Shown here: in pieces, positions 43,001 to 51,682 of the stretch
How positions within the stretch are numbered: position 1 is the first letter of the stretch
Layout: each line of letters begins with the position of its first letter
NCBI RefSeq assembly: GCF_016918015.1
Contig: NZ_JAERMK010000002.1
Coordinates: forward strand, 310,001-374,000
Length of the DNA stretch: 64,000 nucleotides
Direction of reading: 5' to 3'
DNA from: Glycomyces sp. YM15
GTDB lineage: Bacteria > Actinomycetota > Actinomycetes > Mycobacteriales > Micromonosporaceae
Translations under genes and position numbers: made by a program
Notes under the pieces: generated by a model
Database searches by the model: none
Seen by the model: only the letters and a program-made list of their open reading frames with translations
Told to the model about the DNA's origin: nothing

Positions 43001-44104
43001 GTCGACCAGGTCCGCGCCATCGGCAACCGGGGTCTGGCCTACGGCGTGCACGTCATGGTCACCTGCACCCGCTGGGGCGACATCCGCATGAACATGCGCG
43101 ACATGTTCGGCCTCAAGCTGGAGCTGAAGCTCTCGGACAACATGGAGTCCGAGATCGACCGCAAGGCGGCGGCGAACGTGCCGAAGAACCGTCCCGGCCG
43201 CGGCCTCTCACTCCAGAAGCTGCACTTCCTCTCCGGCGTGCCCCGCATCGACGGCATCCGCGACGGCGACGACCTGCAGCCCGGCGTCGAGGACTTCGTC
43301 AAGAAGGTCAAGCAGGCCTGGCGCTTCCAACCCTGCCCGCCGGTGCGGCTGCTGCCGCGCCAGCTCCACGTGGCCGACTTCCTCCAGGCCGTCGACCGCT
43401 CGAAGCCGGGCATCCCGATCGGCCTCAACGAGGCCGGGCTCAAGCCGGTGTACCTCGACTTCCAGACCGAGCCGCACCTGCTCGTGTTCGGCGACTCCGA
43501 ATCCGGCAAGACCAACCTCCTGCGTCACATCGCCCGCCAGATCCAGGCGACGTACACGCCGAAGGAGGCCAAGGTCATCATGGCGGACTACCGGCGCGGC
43601 ATGCTCGAGGAGATCTCGAAGCCGACCCTGCTCGACTACGCCATGTCCGGCAAGCAGTTCGAGACCTCCGTCAAGAACCTCAAGGGCCCGATCGAGCGGC
43701 GGCTCCCCGGAGACGACGTCTCCCCGGCGCAGCTGCGCGACCGGTCCTGGTGGACGGGCCCGGACCTGTACCTGATCGTGGACGACTACGAGATGGTGGC
43801 GCAGCGGGTGAACCCGATGGCCGCCATCGCCGAACTCATCCCGCAGGGCCGCGACATCGGCTTCCACGTCATCATCGCCCGCCGCGCCTCCGGCGCGTCC
43901 CGCGCGATGATGGACCCGATCGTCGGCCAGATCAAGCAGCTCGAATCCCCAGGCCTGCTCATGAGCGGCCGCAAGGAGGAAGGCGCGATCTTCGGCAAGC
44001 TCCGCCCCAGCCCGCAGCCCCCGGGCCGCGGCACCCTGGTCCGCCGCAAGGACGGCGAGCAGCTCATCCAGACGACGCTGCTCCCCCCGAACGGCACTGC
44101 CTAG
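40073..44104 (+). CDS. eccC: Type VII secretion ATPase EccC (fused EccCa-EccCb)
   Basis: 1343 aa from GTG 40073. Two N-terminal membrane helices (~40-95, Met-rich LPMLAGAAAMAMMMM) and a DUF domain precede three FtsK/SpoIIIE ATPase modules. Their P-loops are GATGSGKSE (K498), GGAQSGKST (K860) and GDSESGKTN (K1146). The first has Walker B LLIIADEFSEML and GVHMLLASQRLEEGKL. EccC powers and gates ESX export, binding WXG100 substrates at the third module. It is single-chain, unlike the split mycobacterial EccCa/Cb of ESX-1. A long intrinsic terminator follows. Confidence 0.96.
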   Translation: MTTKLFRRPPRKRGPQAPRGDILLESPPDMPDPQPKNITQYLMILPMLAGAAAMAMMMMSRTTGGGSGGNNTLRIAMGAMMGISMVGMMATSMGGNRAQKKAEFNADRRDYMRYLNQVRRRARKGAERQWRAARWRHPDPKALWSLVGSRRMWERRAKDDDALDIRVGVGKQRMTMKLVPPETKPVEDLEPMTSMALRRFVAAHSNVIDIPRSMKYTEAARVVLRGDRALVVDNLRAQLVQGAVLHSPDDFIVAVVADNERMPEWHWMKWLPHLQHPSAEDGAGPVRMFYNTTTQLENSLREQLSGRGAWSPGSTAGEGQPHLVVILDGGEVDPTGIIAADGMAGVTVFDFSGYLPRKPGPQIKLYDVTEEEIYTDQAGRRRVLGKPDRMSYNQAEGVARSLAPWRLTLKGAAGKTESGDEDQSPLANPSSLPEMLGFNDAAALDPAVHWREKPVKDYLKVPIGPGPDGGIVDIDFKESAVGGMGPHGLLIGATGSGKSEVLRTIIGSLIATHSSEELNFILVDFKGGATFAALDELPHVSAVITNLADEIELVDRMADALEGELVRRQEVLRAAGNFTNRWEYEKARKAGQPMDPMPTLLIIADEFSEMLVAKPEFINLFLQIGRIGRSIGVHMLLASQRLEEGKLKGLDTFLSYRVALRTFSAQESRTVIGSGAAYELPQAPGHGYLQVGTQDLVRFRAAYVGGSYKPPKRVASRAERIAAVQHKVQRFLPGFVELPPEPEVEEEPEEVLEATAADDENEKLSELEVMVNNCLGMGRPAHEVWLPPLLEPPTLDQLLPPLEADPVRGLSPKGFSLNGKLHAVLGEEDRPFEQRRSPFVVDLSGAQGTVAIAGGAQSGKSTMLRGLIGSLALLHTPREVQFFCLDFGGGTLRGIEDLPHVAGVFGRQEEEGVRRTIQEVTSILDEREKFFTENKIDGMNSYRRMKAEGRFQEDPYGDIFLVIDNWMTLREDFESFVDQVRAIGNRGLAYGVHVMVTCTRWGDIRMNMRDMFGLKLELKLSDNMESEIDRKAAANVPKNRPGRGLSLQKLHFLSGVPRIDGIRDGDDLQPGVEDFVKKVKQAWRFQPCPPVRLLPRQLHVADFLQAVDRSKPGIPIGLNEAGLKPVYLDFQTEPHLLVFGDSESGKTNLLRHIARQIQATYTPKEAKVIMADYRRGMLEEISKPTLLDYAMSGKQFETSVKNLKGPIERRLPGDDVSPAQLRDRSWWTGPDLYLIVDDYEMVAQRVNPMAAIAELIPQGRDIGFHVIIARRASGASRAMMDPIVGQIKQLESPGLLMSGRKEEGAIFGKLRPSPQPPGRGTLVRRKDGEQLIQTTLLPPNGTA

Positions 44105-44131
44105 CAGCAGGTCACAGGGCTTGACGCAGAT

Positions 44132-44169
44132 CGCAGGGCCGCCCACCGCAACCGGTGGGCGGCCCTGCG
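44132..44169 (+). terminator. eccC terminator
   Basis: A 16-bp perfect stem (44132-44147/44154-44169) with a GCAACC loop lies 28 nt after the eccC stop. Confidence 0.8.
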
Positions 44170-44229
44170 GCGTATTAGTCTCAGAACGGACGCGAACTCC
44201 GCTCGCGCCACTGGACACCAAGGCCCCGC

Positions 44230-45357
44230 ATGAAACCGCTGCTCACCCGACCCGGCCCCGACGCCACCACCATCCCCAGTGGCACGGCCGAGACCGCGGT
44301 ACCGCACACCCGAACGCGGCCCCCGATCAGCGTCCAGACCCTCCGCCTCCTCCTCATCGCCGCAACCGCCACCGTCATCGCGACCTGGACCTGGGCCTTC
44401 GAAGGCGTCCAGGCCTACGCCTGGCCCGGCGTCGACAACGACCTCGGCGCCCGCGGCCTCGCCTACCTCGCCATCCTCGGCCCCGCCGTCCCGGTGAACC
44501 TCCTCGCCGCGCTCCGCCTCGCCCGCAGCGGCAGACGCACCCGCCTCTACCTCGCGGCCGCGGCGACCCTCGCCGTCGTCCAGACCGTGCTCCTCCTGAC
44601 CCCCAGCGCGATGCCCCTCGCCGACACCATGAGCGACGGCTCCAACAACGTCGGCATCCGCCACCTCGTCACCGTCGGCCCCCTCCTCTTCGCCGGCCTC
44701 TGGCTCGCCACCACCGCCAAAGCCCGCGCCTGGCTCAGCCTCGACCCGAGCCCCCGCCGCAGCCACTTCATCCCCGAAGCGGTCGTCTGCAGCACCGCCC
44801 TGGCCGGCGCGCTCCTCCTGGGAACCGAAGTGCGCCAATGGGCCCAGGCCTCCACCGAACCGCTCGCCCCGGGCGGCGAATACACCGAGGCCGGGACCTG
44901 GGCCGCCCTCGAACAGGCCGTCACCGAGACCGCCGACGCCATCCCCGAGTTCCCCGGCTTCACCACCCGCACCCTCGACGTCGTCCCCTGCGACTACACC
45001 ACCCCCACCGGCAACGCCACCTACCGCTACGAGCTCACCTACGAACTCCGCGACGGCGCCCCCGCCCCCATCGCCGCCCGCTGGACCCAGGGCGACTTCA
45101 CCCTCACCTATGACGGCGACACCCTCGCGGGCAACCGCCGCATCACCGCCGAACGCGACTTCCCCGTCAACGAGAACGCCGCCTATCCCACCGCCACCGG
45201 CGTCCACGCCATCACCCTCGCCTACACCGAGGCCGGGCCCCCGACCCTCCACCTCGAGAGCCCCTGCGTCGAACGCGCCACCCCGCCCACCGAATGCATA
45301 CTGCCCCAAGGCGACCCGACCACCGACACCATCAACGGCATCACCTGCCGCGACTAG
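44230..45357 (+). CDS. Membrane protein with C-terminal extracytoplasmic domain
   Basis: 375 aa from ATG 44230. About five hydrophobic helices lie in residues ~35-205 (LRLLLIAATATVIATWTWAF; LAYLAILGPAVPVNLLAAL; LAGALLLG). A ~160-residue outer domain follows with three Cys, including VVPCDYTTPTGNATYRYEL and LESPCVERATPPTECI. Family not recognised. Its location after eccC suggests an ESX accessory or linked envelope role, but no motif proves it. Very high GC and normal codon bias support a genuine gene. Confidence 0.75.
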   Translation: MKPLLTRPGPDATTIPSGTAETAVPHTRTRPPISVQTLRLLLIAATATVIATWTWAFEGVQAYAWPGVDNDLGARGLAYLAILGPAVPVNLLAALRLARSGRRTRLYLAAAATLAVVQTVLLLTPSAMPLADTMSDGSNNVGIRHLVTVGPLLFAGLWLATTAKARAWLSLDPSPRRSHFIPEAVVCSTALAGALLLGTEVRQWAQASTEPLAPGGEYTEAGTWAALEQAVTETADAIPEFPGFTTRTLDVVPCDYTTPTGNATYRYELTYELRDGAPAPIAARWTQGDFTLTYDGDTLAGNRRITAERDFPVNENAAYPTATGVHAITLAYTEAGPPTLHLESPCVERATPPTECILPQGDPTTDTINGITCRD

Positions 45358-45360
45358 CGA

Positions 45361-46203
45361 CTACCAGGTCGGCACGAACTCGGTCAGCGAAAGATCCGCC
45401 CCGGTCGGCACGTCTTTCATCCAAATCTCGAGCTCACGGGTCGAATCCCCAGGCGGCACAGGTTCGATCAGGAACAGATTGACACCGCCCACGGGCGTGC
45501 CGTCGGCGCGGTGGAAGATCGCCGACAGACTGGGCCTGATCGCATGAGCGGCGGTGTTCGTGATCGTCACAGACAACTGCATCCGCCGGCTCGCTTCGTC
45601 CCTTTCGTCGACCCCGTCGAGACGGGCGCTCTGCCGCGACACCTGCGGCTCCGGAGGCATCCCGCCGTCGAGCGCGAACCACTCCAACCGCACGACCTTG
45701 ATATCGACCACAGGATCGGACGGGAAGTCATCTTCCATGAAGAAGGCCCCACCGACCCGGACCTCGCCCCCCGGCGGCGTCATCCCGCTGTCGAGCGCCT
45801 CATACTCGCCGTTCTCATAGAGCTCGACCCCCTCGACCGTCACCTGCAACCCGAAGTTCGCCGTGTACTCGCCATGAGTGTTGCGAATCGAAGCGCCCCA
45901 GGTGAACGCCATGTCGTCCACCGAGACGTCATAGCCGAACGCCTCGATCGCCACGGCCGCCACAGCTGGAGGCTCCTCCTCCGGCCGCACTTCAGCGAGC
46001 GCCACGTACTCGCCCGCCGCATCGTCCCCCGGACGCACCGGATCGGCCTCGCCCACCGTCTGCGGCTCAACGAAATTCGCGGGGTCAGGCGCCCAGAGCG
46101 GGACGTAGACCAGCGCCAGGATCGAGACGGCCAACCCCACGGCGAACGCCCAATCGGGTACACGACGTCGCTCGGGCGCTTCGGGCTCAAGTGAGGGGTT
46201 CAC
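45361..46203 (-). CDS. Single-pass membrane protein, unknown
   Basis: 280 aa from GTG 46201-46203. An N-terminal transmembrane segment (WAFAVGLAVSILALVYVPLW, ~20-40) is followed by a beta-rich outer domain. Two similar halves appear (FTWGASIRNTHGEYTANFGL and MQLSVTITNTAAHAIRPSLS), suggesting duplicated Ig/CARDB-like modules. No catalytic motif is seen. It converges tail-to-tail with the previous gene, only 3 nt between stops. ESX linkage is positional only. Confidence 0.72.
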   Translation of the reverse strand: MNPSLEPEAPERRRVPDWAFAVGLAVSILALVYVPLWAPDPANFVEPQTVGEADPVRPGDDAAGEYVALAEVRPEEEPPAVAAVAIEAFGYDVSVDDMAFTWGASIRNTHGEYTANFGLQVTVEGVELYENGEYEALDSGMTPPGGEVRVGGAFFMEDDFPSDPVVDIKVVRLEWFALDGGMPPEPQVSRQSARLDGVDERDEASRRMQLSVTITNTAAHAIRPSLSAIFHRADGTPVGGVNLFLIEPVPPGDSTRELEIWMKDVPTGADLSLTEFVPTW

Positions 46204-46296
46204 CCGGTCATCATAGAAATCCGACGCAACCGTGTGGATGTCCAGCAGTACGGTGAGTCGCGATCCCCGAAACCCTGAGCCGCCCAAGGAACTCCA

Positions 46297-47451
46297 ATGG
46301 TCGTCCGCCGAATCCCGCCCGATCCTCGCGCCGTCCAGCACTGGCCCGACGTGCCGATGCGGACCCGTACCCGCCGCCGGATCGCCATCGCCGTCCCCCT
46401 GATCCTCGCCCTCGCCGCGGCCGGCTACACCGCGCGCTGGGTGTACACCGACCGCGAGGCGAACGAACCGGTCGAGACCGTGCGGGCCTTCCTCGAGGCC
46501 GCACGATCCGGTGAGATCGAGGCAGCGCTGGCGCTGACGACGCACGAGCCCTCTACCGCGAAGGACCTGCTCGTCCACGAAGCGACGAGCACCGACTGGG
46601 AGATCCTCGACCTCGACCTCCGATCCTGGTCGCCGGTCGCCGAGTACGCTGACGTCTGGGCCACCATCAAGGGCCCCAACGACACCGAGCTCACGCATCC
46701 GCTCAGCGTCGAACTGCTCGACGGCGACTGGAAGGTGGCGGACCCGTTCGCGACCTTGACGGTCGAGGAACTTCCCGTGCCCTACCTCGAAGTCAACGGG
46801 ATCACCCTGCCGATCGAGACCGCGTCCGAGACCGATTTCGCACTGCTCCCGGGCGTCTACCAGCTCTACGAGCATCCTCCCGCGCTTTTCGAATACGAGG
46901 CCGCACCGCTGCTCGCCCTCGGGGACCGTCTCGTCCACGCGGACGGCGCAGAGGCCCCATACCTGGTCGAGGCCGCCTTCGAGGGCTTCACCGTCATCGA
47001 AGACGACGAAGCCACGCTCAACGAGCGGCTCACCGCCTACCTGGACGAATGCCTGGCCGGCCCCGACGGCCCCGAATCATTCGGCTGCCCGTTCGGCTTG
47101 CAGGAGTATGGCATCGACGATCCCGACTCCACCCTTGGAGACGGCAACCGTTGGGAGATCATCGAATACCCGCATGCCGCGGCCGCCTCCGTCGCCTGGG
47201 ACACCATCTACCGCCCTACCGATATCGGCCTGCTGACCAGACACGAAGGCCGCGCCCGCGTCACGGCCGTCGAGGCATCGACGAACGAGGAAGTCGTCCT
47301 CGAATGTCCGATCACCACCATCGGCCTCTACCTGGTTTTCGACGACACCGGCGACTACAGGATCGGCCCCAACCAGGACCCGAACGCCTCCACCGACCCT
47401 GACCGAACCGCATGGGATGACGGCTACCGATCCCGCTGCGAACCGGCCTGA
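46297..47451 (+). CDS. Single-pass membrane protein with lumazine/DUF4878-like region
   Basis: 384 aa from ATG 46297 (AAGGA upstream). A basic cytosolic start (MRTRTRRRIAIAVPLILALA) leads into one transmembrane helix. An NTF2/DUF4878-like segment (EPVETVRAFLEAARSGEIEA; WSPVAEYADVWATIKGPND; LLDGDWKVADPF) is followed by a second outer domain with three Cys. The family is not firmly recognised. It is divergent from the previous gene across 93 bp. Confidence 0.75.
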   Translation: MVVRRIPPDPRAVQHWPDVPMRTRTRRRIAIAVPLILALAAAGYTARWVYTDREANEPVETVRAFLEAARSGEIEAALALTTHEPSTAKDLLVHEATSTDWEILDLDLRSWSPVAEYADVWATIKGPNDTELTHPLSVELLDGDWKVADPFATLTVEELPVPYLEVNGITLPIETASETDFALLPGVYQLYEHPPALFEYEAAPLLALGDRLVHADGAEAPYLVEAAFEGFTVIEDDEATLNERLTAYLDECLAGPDGPESFGCPFGLQEYGIDDPDSTLGDGNRWEIIEYPHAAAASVAWDTIYRPTDIGLLTRHEGRARVTAVEASTNEEVVLECPITTIGLYLVFDDTGDYRIGPNQDPNASTDPDRTAWDDGYRSRCEPA

Positions 47452-47792
47452 CAGCAGCCGATCAGGGCGCAGTGCCCCGGCACGAGTCTGGCCCTTGCCT
47501 TGCGGCCTGAACTATCCGAACCTCGGCACCGCGGCTCCGGCTCCGAGCGAAACCTGGAGTCCGATCCGATTCGACACCCCGGACGGCAACGGCAACGTCT
47601 CGGACGCACCGGCGGCCTCGTCATGCACGACGACGACAAATGACTACATCGAGGCAGACACCTGGCCCGAGGCCAGCTACTACGACCCGACGCGGCTCGG
47701 CGCCTCCACCGCCTAGTCGCAACGGCATAGGCCGAAGGTGAAAACATCGGTGGCGCGGAGGCAGAAGGTCGTCGGCGAACCACGCCGGCGAG
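47452..47792. other. Gene-poor stretch
   Basis: Several short overlapping open frames exist on both strands, but none has a good RBS, codon bias or recognisable product. I see no supported gene here. Confidence 0.5.
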
Positions 47793-48007
47793 ATGCACTT
47801 CGACGGACACACCGCCGGCTGGCGCGAAGTCCGCATCACCTGGAAGCCGGCCTTGGGGAGCAGGAAACCCACGAGGACATCGCCGTCCTCGTGATCGACA
47901 TCGATGGCAGTTCCGCATTCATCGCCCTGGCAAGCATCCTGGCCGCTGGCGACGGCCTCTACGAGGAAGCCACCGTGGCCCTCCTCTCCACAACCTTCGC
48001 CGAATGA
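47793..48007 (+). pseudogene. Probable frameshifted gene remnant
   Basis: From ATG 47793 one frame reads MHFDGHTAGWREVRITWKPA. At the GGGG run near 47855-47858 a sensible continuation lies in another frame: EQETHEDIAVLVIDIDGSSA, FIALASILAAGDGLYEEATV, then ALLSTTFAE to the TGA at 48007. Codon bias supports both halves. No family is recognised. It could be a decaying small gene at the junction between accessory and mycosin genes, or a sequence error. Confidence 0.35.
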
Positions 48008-48174
48008 GGGCGGACCGAACCCGAGATGATGACGTTGGCGGGCACATGCTCCAGCGGTTCTCCCAGGACATGTGCCCAGATCAACCGGCCTCGAAAGCCT
48101 GGGGTTGGTCCGGTATCTTGTGGGACAGAGCGGACCGCGCTGTAACGACAGGCACACGGAAGGGGTCTCACCCT

Positions 48175-49695
48175 ATGGCCACACCTCTCACGCCAATCCC
48201 TCCGCAACCTCGACCGGCGCAACGCAGATCATGCCACCGGGCCGCCTTCGGCGCCGGAGCCGCAGTCTTCGCCACGGCAGCCGTCATTGCAGCCACCCCG
48301 AGCGCCGCCTTGGCACAAGACGAAACCTTCACCACTGAAAATGCCTGGGTCCCTGAACTGATACAGGCGCCAGCGGCATGGGAGACCACCAAGGGCAAGG
48401 GAATCACCGTCGCGGTCATCGATACTGGTATCGGTGAGCACCCGTACTTTGAGGACAAGGACATCCTTGACGGCTACACCGTATTCGATTCCGAAGACGG
48501 CACGGGTTGGCACGATACACATGGACATGGGACGGCTGTCGCGGCTGGAGTCTTGCTTGCGGCCCCGGAAGCGACAATCATGCCGGTTCGCTTGGAGGCT
48601 GGGGCTACAGATTTCGGCGGAGCCATGGGCAGCAAAGAGTTCGAGGCGATCCGATGGGCTGTAGACAACGGAGCAGATGTTCTGGTTGCTCCTTGGGGTC
48701 TCACTGGCGCCGAAACCGTGTTCACCGGTGAATATCTCGAGACGCTTCAATACGTCATCGACAAAGGTGCCATCGTGGTTGCTGGTGCTGGAAACGACCC
48801 AGCCGAAGAAGTGGCCTACCCTGCAAGTGTTCCCGGGGTCGTTGCTGTGACAGGCACTGACAGCAACGGAAGCATTTGGTACGACAACCTCACAACAGGC
48901 CCGGAAGTTGTAGTGGCGGGACCTGCAGATGCGATGACGGTTCCTATCCCGCAAGACGAAAGTACGGGGAACACGGAGCTTTACAACCTTATTGGTGGCG
49001 GCACCTCGATGGGTTCTGGACTCGTTGGTGGAGTGGCTGCACTAACTTGGGCCGCTCATCCCGAGCTCGACGCGAGTAACGTCATCCAGCGAATCATCCT
49101 GACCGCCGGAGACGGTAGCGGCACCCGAAGCGAAGACGCGGGCTATGGGCTCGTCAATGCGGACCAGGCCGTCCATGCGGAAGGCATCGCGGAAGTCTCG
49201 GAGAACCCGCTTGGTTACCCGATGGGCGAAGCAGGTGCGAGTGGCGCTTCGCCCGATGACGGTGGCTCCGAGGAGCCTGCCGAAGCCGGAGCTGGAGGAG
49301 AGTCCGCAGGCCCGGCAGCTGGTGGTGCCGAAGGTAACAAGGAATCGAACCTCTCGACCGTCATCGTGATCGCTGCTGCTGTCGTTCTGATCGGCGCAGC
49401 GGTAGCGGTTTGGTTGGTCCTTCGCGGTCGTGGCAAGAAGAGCGCTGCTGTGGCAGAGGCCGGCGCGTTCAACTCGAATGGCGGTCCGGTTCCGAGCGGA
49501 TACCACCAGCCGCCGCCCGCGATGCAGCAACAATACAGCGGACCCCCAATGGGTGGCGGCCAAGGCTATAGCCCTCCTCCACCCGGTCCACAAGGCTACA
49601 ACAGGCCCCCGCGGGGGCAACAAGGGTTCAATCCTCCGTCCGCCGGTGGCGATCAGGGCACGCCCTGGCGGCCGAGTGATCCGAACCGGCAATAG
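48175..49695 (+). CDS. mycP: Subtilisin-like serine protease, atypical mycosin (MycP-like)
   Basis: 506 aa from ATG 48175 (AAGGGG upstream). A signal peptide (AAVFATAAVIAATPSAALA) precedes an S8 domain with D83 (VAVIDTGIG), H118 (THGHGTAVAAG), oxyanion N207 (GAGN) and S278 (GGGTSMGSG). A Gly/Glu/Pro linker and a transmembrane helix (~393-417) follow. Unlike canonical mycosins it then has a ~90-residue cytosolic tail rich in Pro, Gly, Gln and Tyr. GC is lower than in neighbouring genes. It probably acts at the outer face of the ESX complex. A canonical mycosin lies at 52989-54374. Confidence 0.88.
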   Translation: MATPLTPIPPQPRPAQRRSCHRAAFGAGAAVFATAAVIAATPSAALAQDETFTTENAWVPELIQAPAAWETTKGKGITVAVIDTGIGEHPYFEDKDILDGYTVFDSEDGTGWHDTHGHGTAVAAGVLLAAPEATIMPVRLEAGATDFGGAMGSKEFEAIRWAVDNGADVLVAPWGLTGAETVFTGEYLETLQYVIDKGAIVVAGAGNDPAEEVAYPASVPGVVAVTGTDSNGSIWYDNLTTGPEVVVAGPADAMTVPIPQDESTGNTELYNLIGGGTSMGSGLVGGVAALTWAAHPELDASNVIQRIILTAGDGSGTRSEDAGYGLVNADQAVHAEGIAEVSENPLGYPMGEAGASGASPDDGGSEEPAEAGAGGESAGPAAGGAEGNKESNLSTVIVIAAAVVLIGAAVAVWLVLRGRGKKSAAVAEAGAFNSNGGPVPSGYHQPPPAMQQQYSGPPMGGGQGYSPPPPGPQGYNRPPRGQQGFNPPSAGGDQGTPWRPSDPNRQ

Positions 49696-49701
49696 AACGT
49701 A

Positions 49702-49737
49702 GAAGGGACCCGTGCGCAATGCGCATGGGGTCCCTTC
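49702..49737. terminator. Terminator between convergent mycP-like and substrate genes
   Basis: GAAGGGACC (49702-49710) pairs with GGTCCCTTC (49729-49737) around an inner TGCGCA-rich stem. TGTTT follows on the plus strand. Confidence 0.7.
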
Positions 49738-49812
49738 TGTTTGCCTTCTGCGAACAAAAGCTTGAGGACGGATGGTCTAGACCATCCGTCCCCAAACCTT
49801 GGTCACCGACCG

Positions 49813-51042
49813 TCAGTTCTCGTCATCGTCGTCGTCGAGTTCCTCGCGACGAACGTTGTTCTGGCTCCAGTCGACATCGTCCTCCCGCAGCCAGGTCTCG
49901 CGGGTGTAGGTCTCTTCCTCGTCATCGTCGTTATACCCGGAGCGGGTACCGCCACGAGCGTTGCTGCCGCTGCCGCCTCGGCTGATCGCGTTGCGGCTGG
50001 AGGAGGAAAGACGGCTTCCGGCATTGCCCCGGGTGTTGGCACCGGAACGTGCGGGGCTCGAACCAGGCTTACCGCCGTTCGCGCCAGAGCGCGCGGGGCT
50101 GCTTCCCGCACCACGGCCGCCGGTCGAGCCGGAACCGCCCTGAGAGGGACCGAACAGTCCTGCGCCACCAGGGATGGCGGAGCCGCCCATGGCACCGGTG
50201 CCGCCGACCGTCGAAAAGCCGCCACCGCCGCCGGCGGGAAGCAAGCCGCCGCTGGCGAGTCCACCAGTCACGTTCGAGTCGACGTCGTCGTACGAACCGT
50301 AATTCCAGTCGTTTGCGACCGGCTCGAAGTCGTCCGGCGAATCGGCAAAGCCATCCCCGTCGGTATCGGCGGACTGGTTCGCAGGCATGCTGTCGAGCGA
50401 GTTCGACCCGCTCAGCGCAGTCTCGGAAAACACACCGCCGGTCGGCTTCGTGTAAGTGTTGTTACCAGGCATGTCGCTCGGGGGAGGGGGAGGAATCTCT
50501 TGGAACTCCTCCTTCGCGGTGGCATAGACGTCGCCAAGATCTGCAACGATCTGCGCCATCTCCTGGTGCTTTGCGTTCCGGTCGTTCTGGTATTCCTGCT
50601 GCCACTGAGTTTTCTTTGACTGGGCTTCAGCGCTGGCAGGGTCAACATGCTTTGTGCTTTCGACCCAGTCCTCATACTCGTCCAAATAAACCGGATTGAG
50701 CGGTGCGGAGGTTTCCTGAGCGTTCTTCAGCGCTTCAGCCAGGGCCGGGATACGCGTTTCACCAGCAGCTTTCATACCGTTCTCAGCTTGGACGCTGTAC
50801 TGCTTGACGAGGTTCATGCGGTTCTCGAACTCGTCTGAGGCAGGTCCAGTCCACTGCGCACGCAGTCCCGCTACGTGCGTGGTCAGTTCCTCGCGGGCGG
50901 CCTTCATGCCACTCGAGGCGGAGACCCAGACCGAGCCTGCGCGCTCGACTTCGTAGTCGTCGCCTTCGTGGAGCATGTCCCAAAGCTGTTGGTGGGTATA
51001 GGTGCTCTTGTAGTAGTCGACGCCTTTGCCTTTGGCGGCCAT
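49813..51042 (-). CDS. Candidate ESX substrate: WXG100/PPE-like N-terminus with Gly/Ser-rich tail
   Basis: 409 aa from ATG 51040-51042 (AAGGAG upstream). The helical N-terminal ~180 residues contain a W-x-G turn (LRAQWTGPASDEFENRM) between long helices, with no signal peptide. IPPPPPSDMPG and an Asp-rich DTDGDGFADSPDDFEP segment follow. A ~130-residue Gly/Ser/Ala/Arg region with repeated GSSPARSGAN units and an acidic end (ELDDDDDEN) close the protein. The layout resembles large WXG/PPE-type ESX substrates of actinomycetes. Secretion is inferred. Confidence 0.8.
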   Translation of the reverse strand: MAAKGKGVDYYKSTYTHQQLWDMLHEGDDYEVERAGSVWVSASSGMKAAREELTTHVAGLRAQWTGPASDEFENRMNLVKQYSVQAENGMKAAGETRIPALAEALKNAQETSAPLNPVYLDEYEDWVESTKHVDPASAEAQSKKTQWQQEYQNDRNAKHQEMAQIVADLGDVYATAKEEFQEIPPPPPSDMPGNNTYTKPTGGVFSETALSGSNSLDSMPANQSADTDGDGFADSPDDFEPVANDWNYGSYDDVDSNVTGGLASGGLLPAGGGGGFSTVGGTGAMGGSAIPGGAGLFGPSQGGSGSTGGRGAGSSPARSGANGGKPGSSPARSGANTRGNAGSRLSSSSRNAISRGGSGSNARGGTRSGYNDDDEEETYTRETWLREDDVDWSQNNVRREELDDDDDEN

Positions 51043-51088
51043 CTTCGACTCCTTCCTAGGGGGTCAGGTCTTCAGCGACGAATCAGGA

Positions 51089-51682
51089 CTAGAGCATCGG
51101 AGGCGGCTCCTCAGAACCGGGCTCGTCACCGGTGGCCGGCATATTGTTGCTGCCGTCATTCTCCGAGCGAGCCTCCTCGACATCGTTGGCCGTGATACCG
51201 CCGCCTTTGGTGTCGAACTCGCTCTGGATGGTGACCACGTCGGCCGAGACGTTGCCGTCGTTCTCGATGTAACTGTTCTTGATGTCCTCGCTGACCACGC
51301 GGCCGGTGTCAAGGCCGTGGTAAACACGGTCGAGTTGCTCTGCGCGCGTGGGGTAAAACCCGGTCCGATACGCCTCCTGCAGCTCGAGCGCGTCGTCGAA
51401 GCCGCCGAACTTGGGGTTCTGCGTGTCGATCTCCGCCTGGTAGTAACCGGCCTGGGGATATGCCTCAGTGTACGGACGCGTCACGACGATGCTGCCGCCG
51501 AGCAGCTGCTCGCGGAAGGTCGCGAGATCCTCGATCGTGGCACCCATCTTGCCGAAGAACTCGTCGAAGGACTCCTCGGTCATCTGAGTCGTCTGGCCGG
51601 TCGAAGTGTTCGTGACCGAGTACAGGTTTTCGCTCGCGTCGTAGCTAGCTGTGTAGCCGGAGCCGGCGTCCAACAACGTCAT
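51089..51682 (-). CDS. Hypothetical protein co-transcribed with the ESX substrate
   Basis: 197 aa from ATG 51680-51682 (GAGGTG directly adjacent, so the start is uncertain). It is acidic and soluble: SGYTASYDASENLYSVTNTS, then TEESFDEFFGKMGATIEDLA, and a disordered tail (GDEPGSEEPPPML). Family not recognised. It ends 46 nt before the WXG/PPE-like gene and probably forms an operon with it, so a chaperone or partner-substrate role is possible (inference). Confidence 0.7.
   Translation of the reverse strand: MTLLDAGSGYTASYDASENLYSVTNTSTGQTTQMTEESFDEFFGKMGATIEDLATFREQLLGGSIVVTRPYTEAYPQAGYYQAEIDTQNPKFGGFDDALELQEAYRTGFYPTRAEQLDRVYHGLDTGRVVSEDIKNSYIENDGNVSADVVTIQSEFDTKGGGITANDVEEARSENDGSNNMPATGDEPGSEEPPPML

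Noticed and set aside
39953-43051. Very long open frame antisense to eccC
   Set aside because: Long antisense frames are common in high-GC DNA. Its product is His/Arg/Val-rich low complexity and the sense strand encodes a complete EccC.
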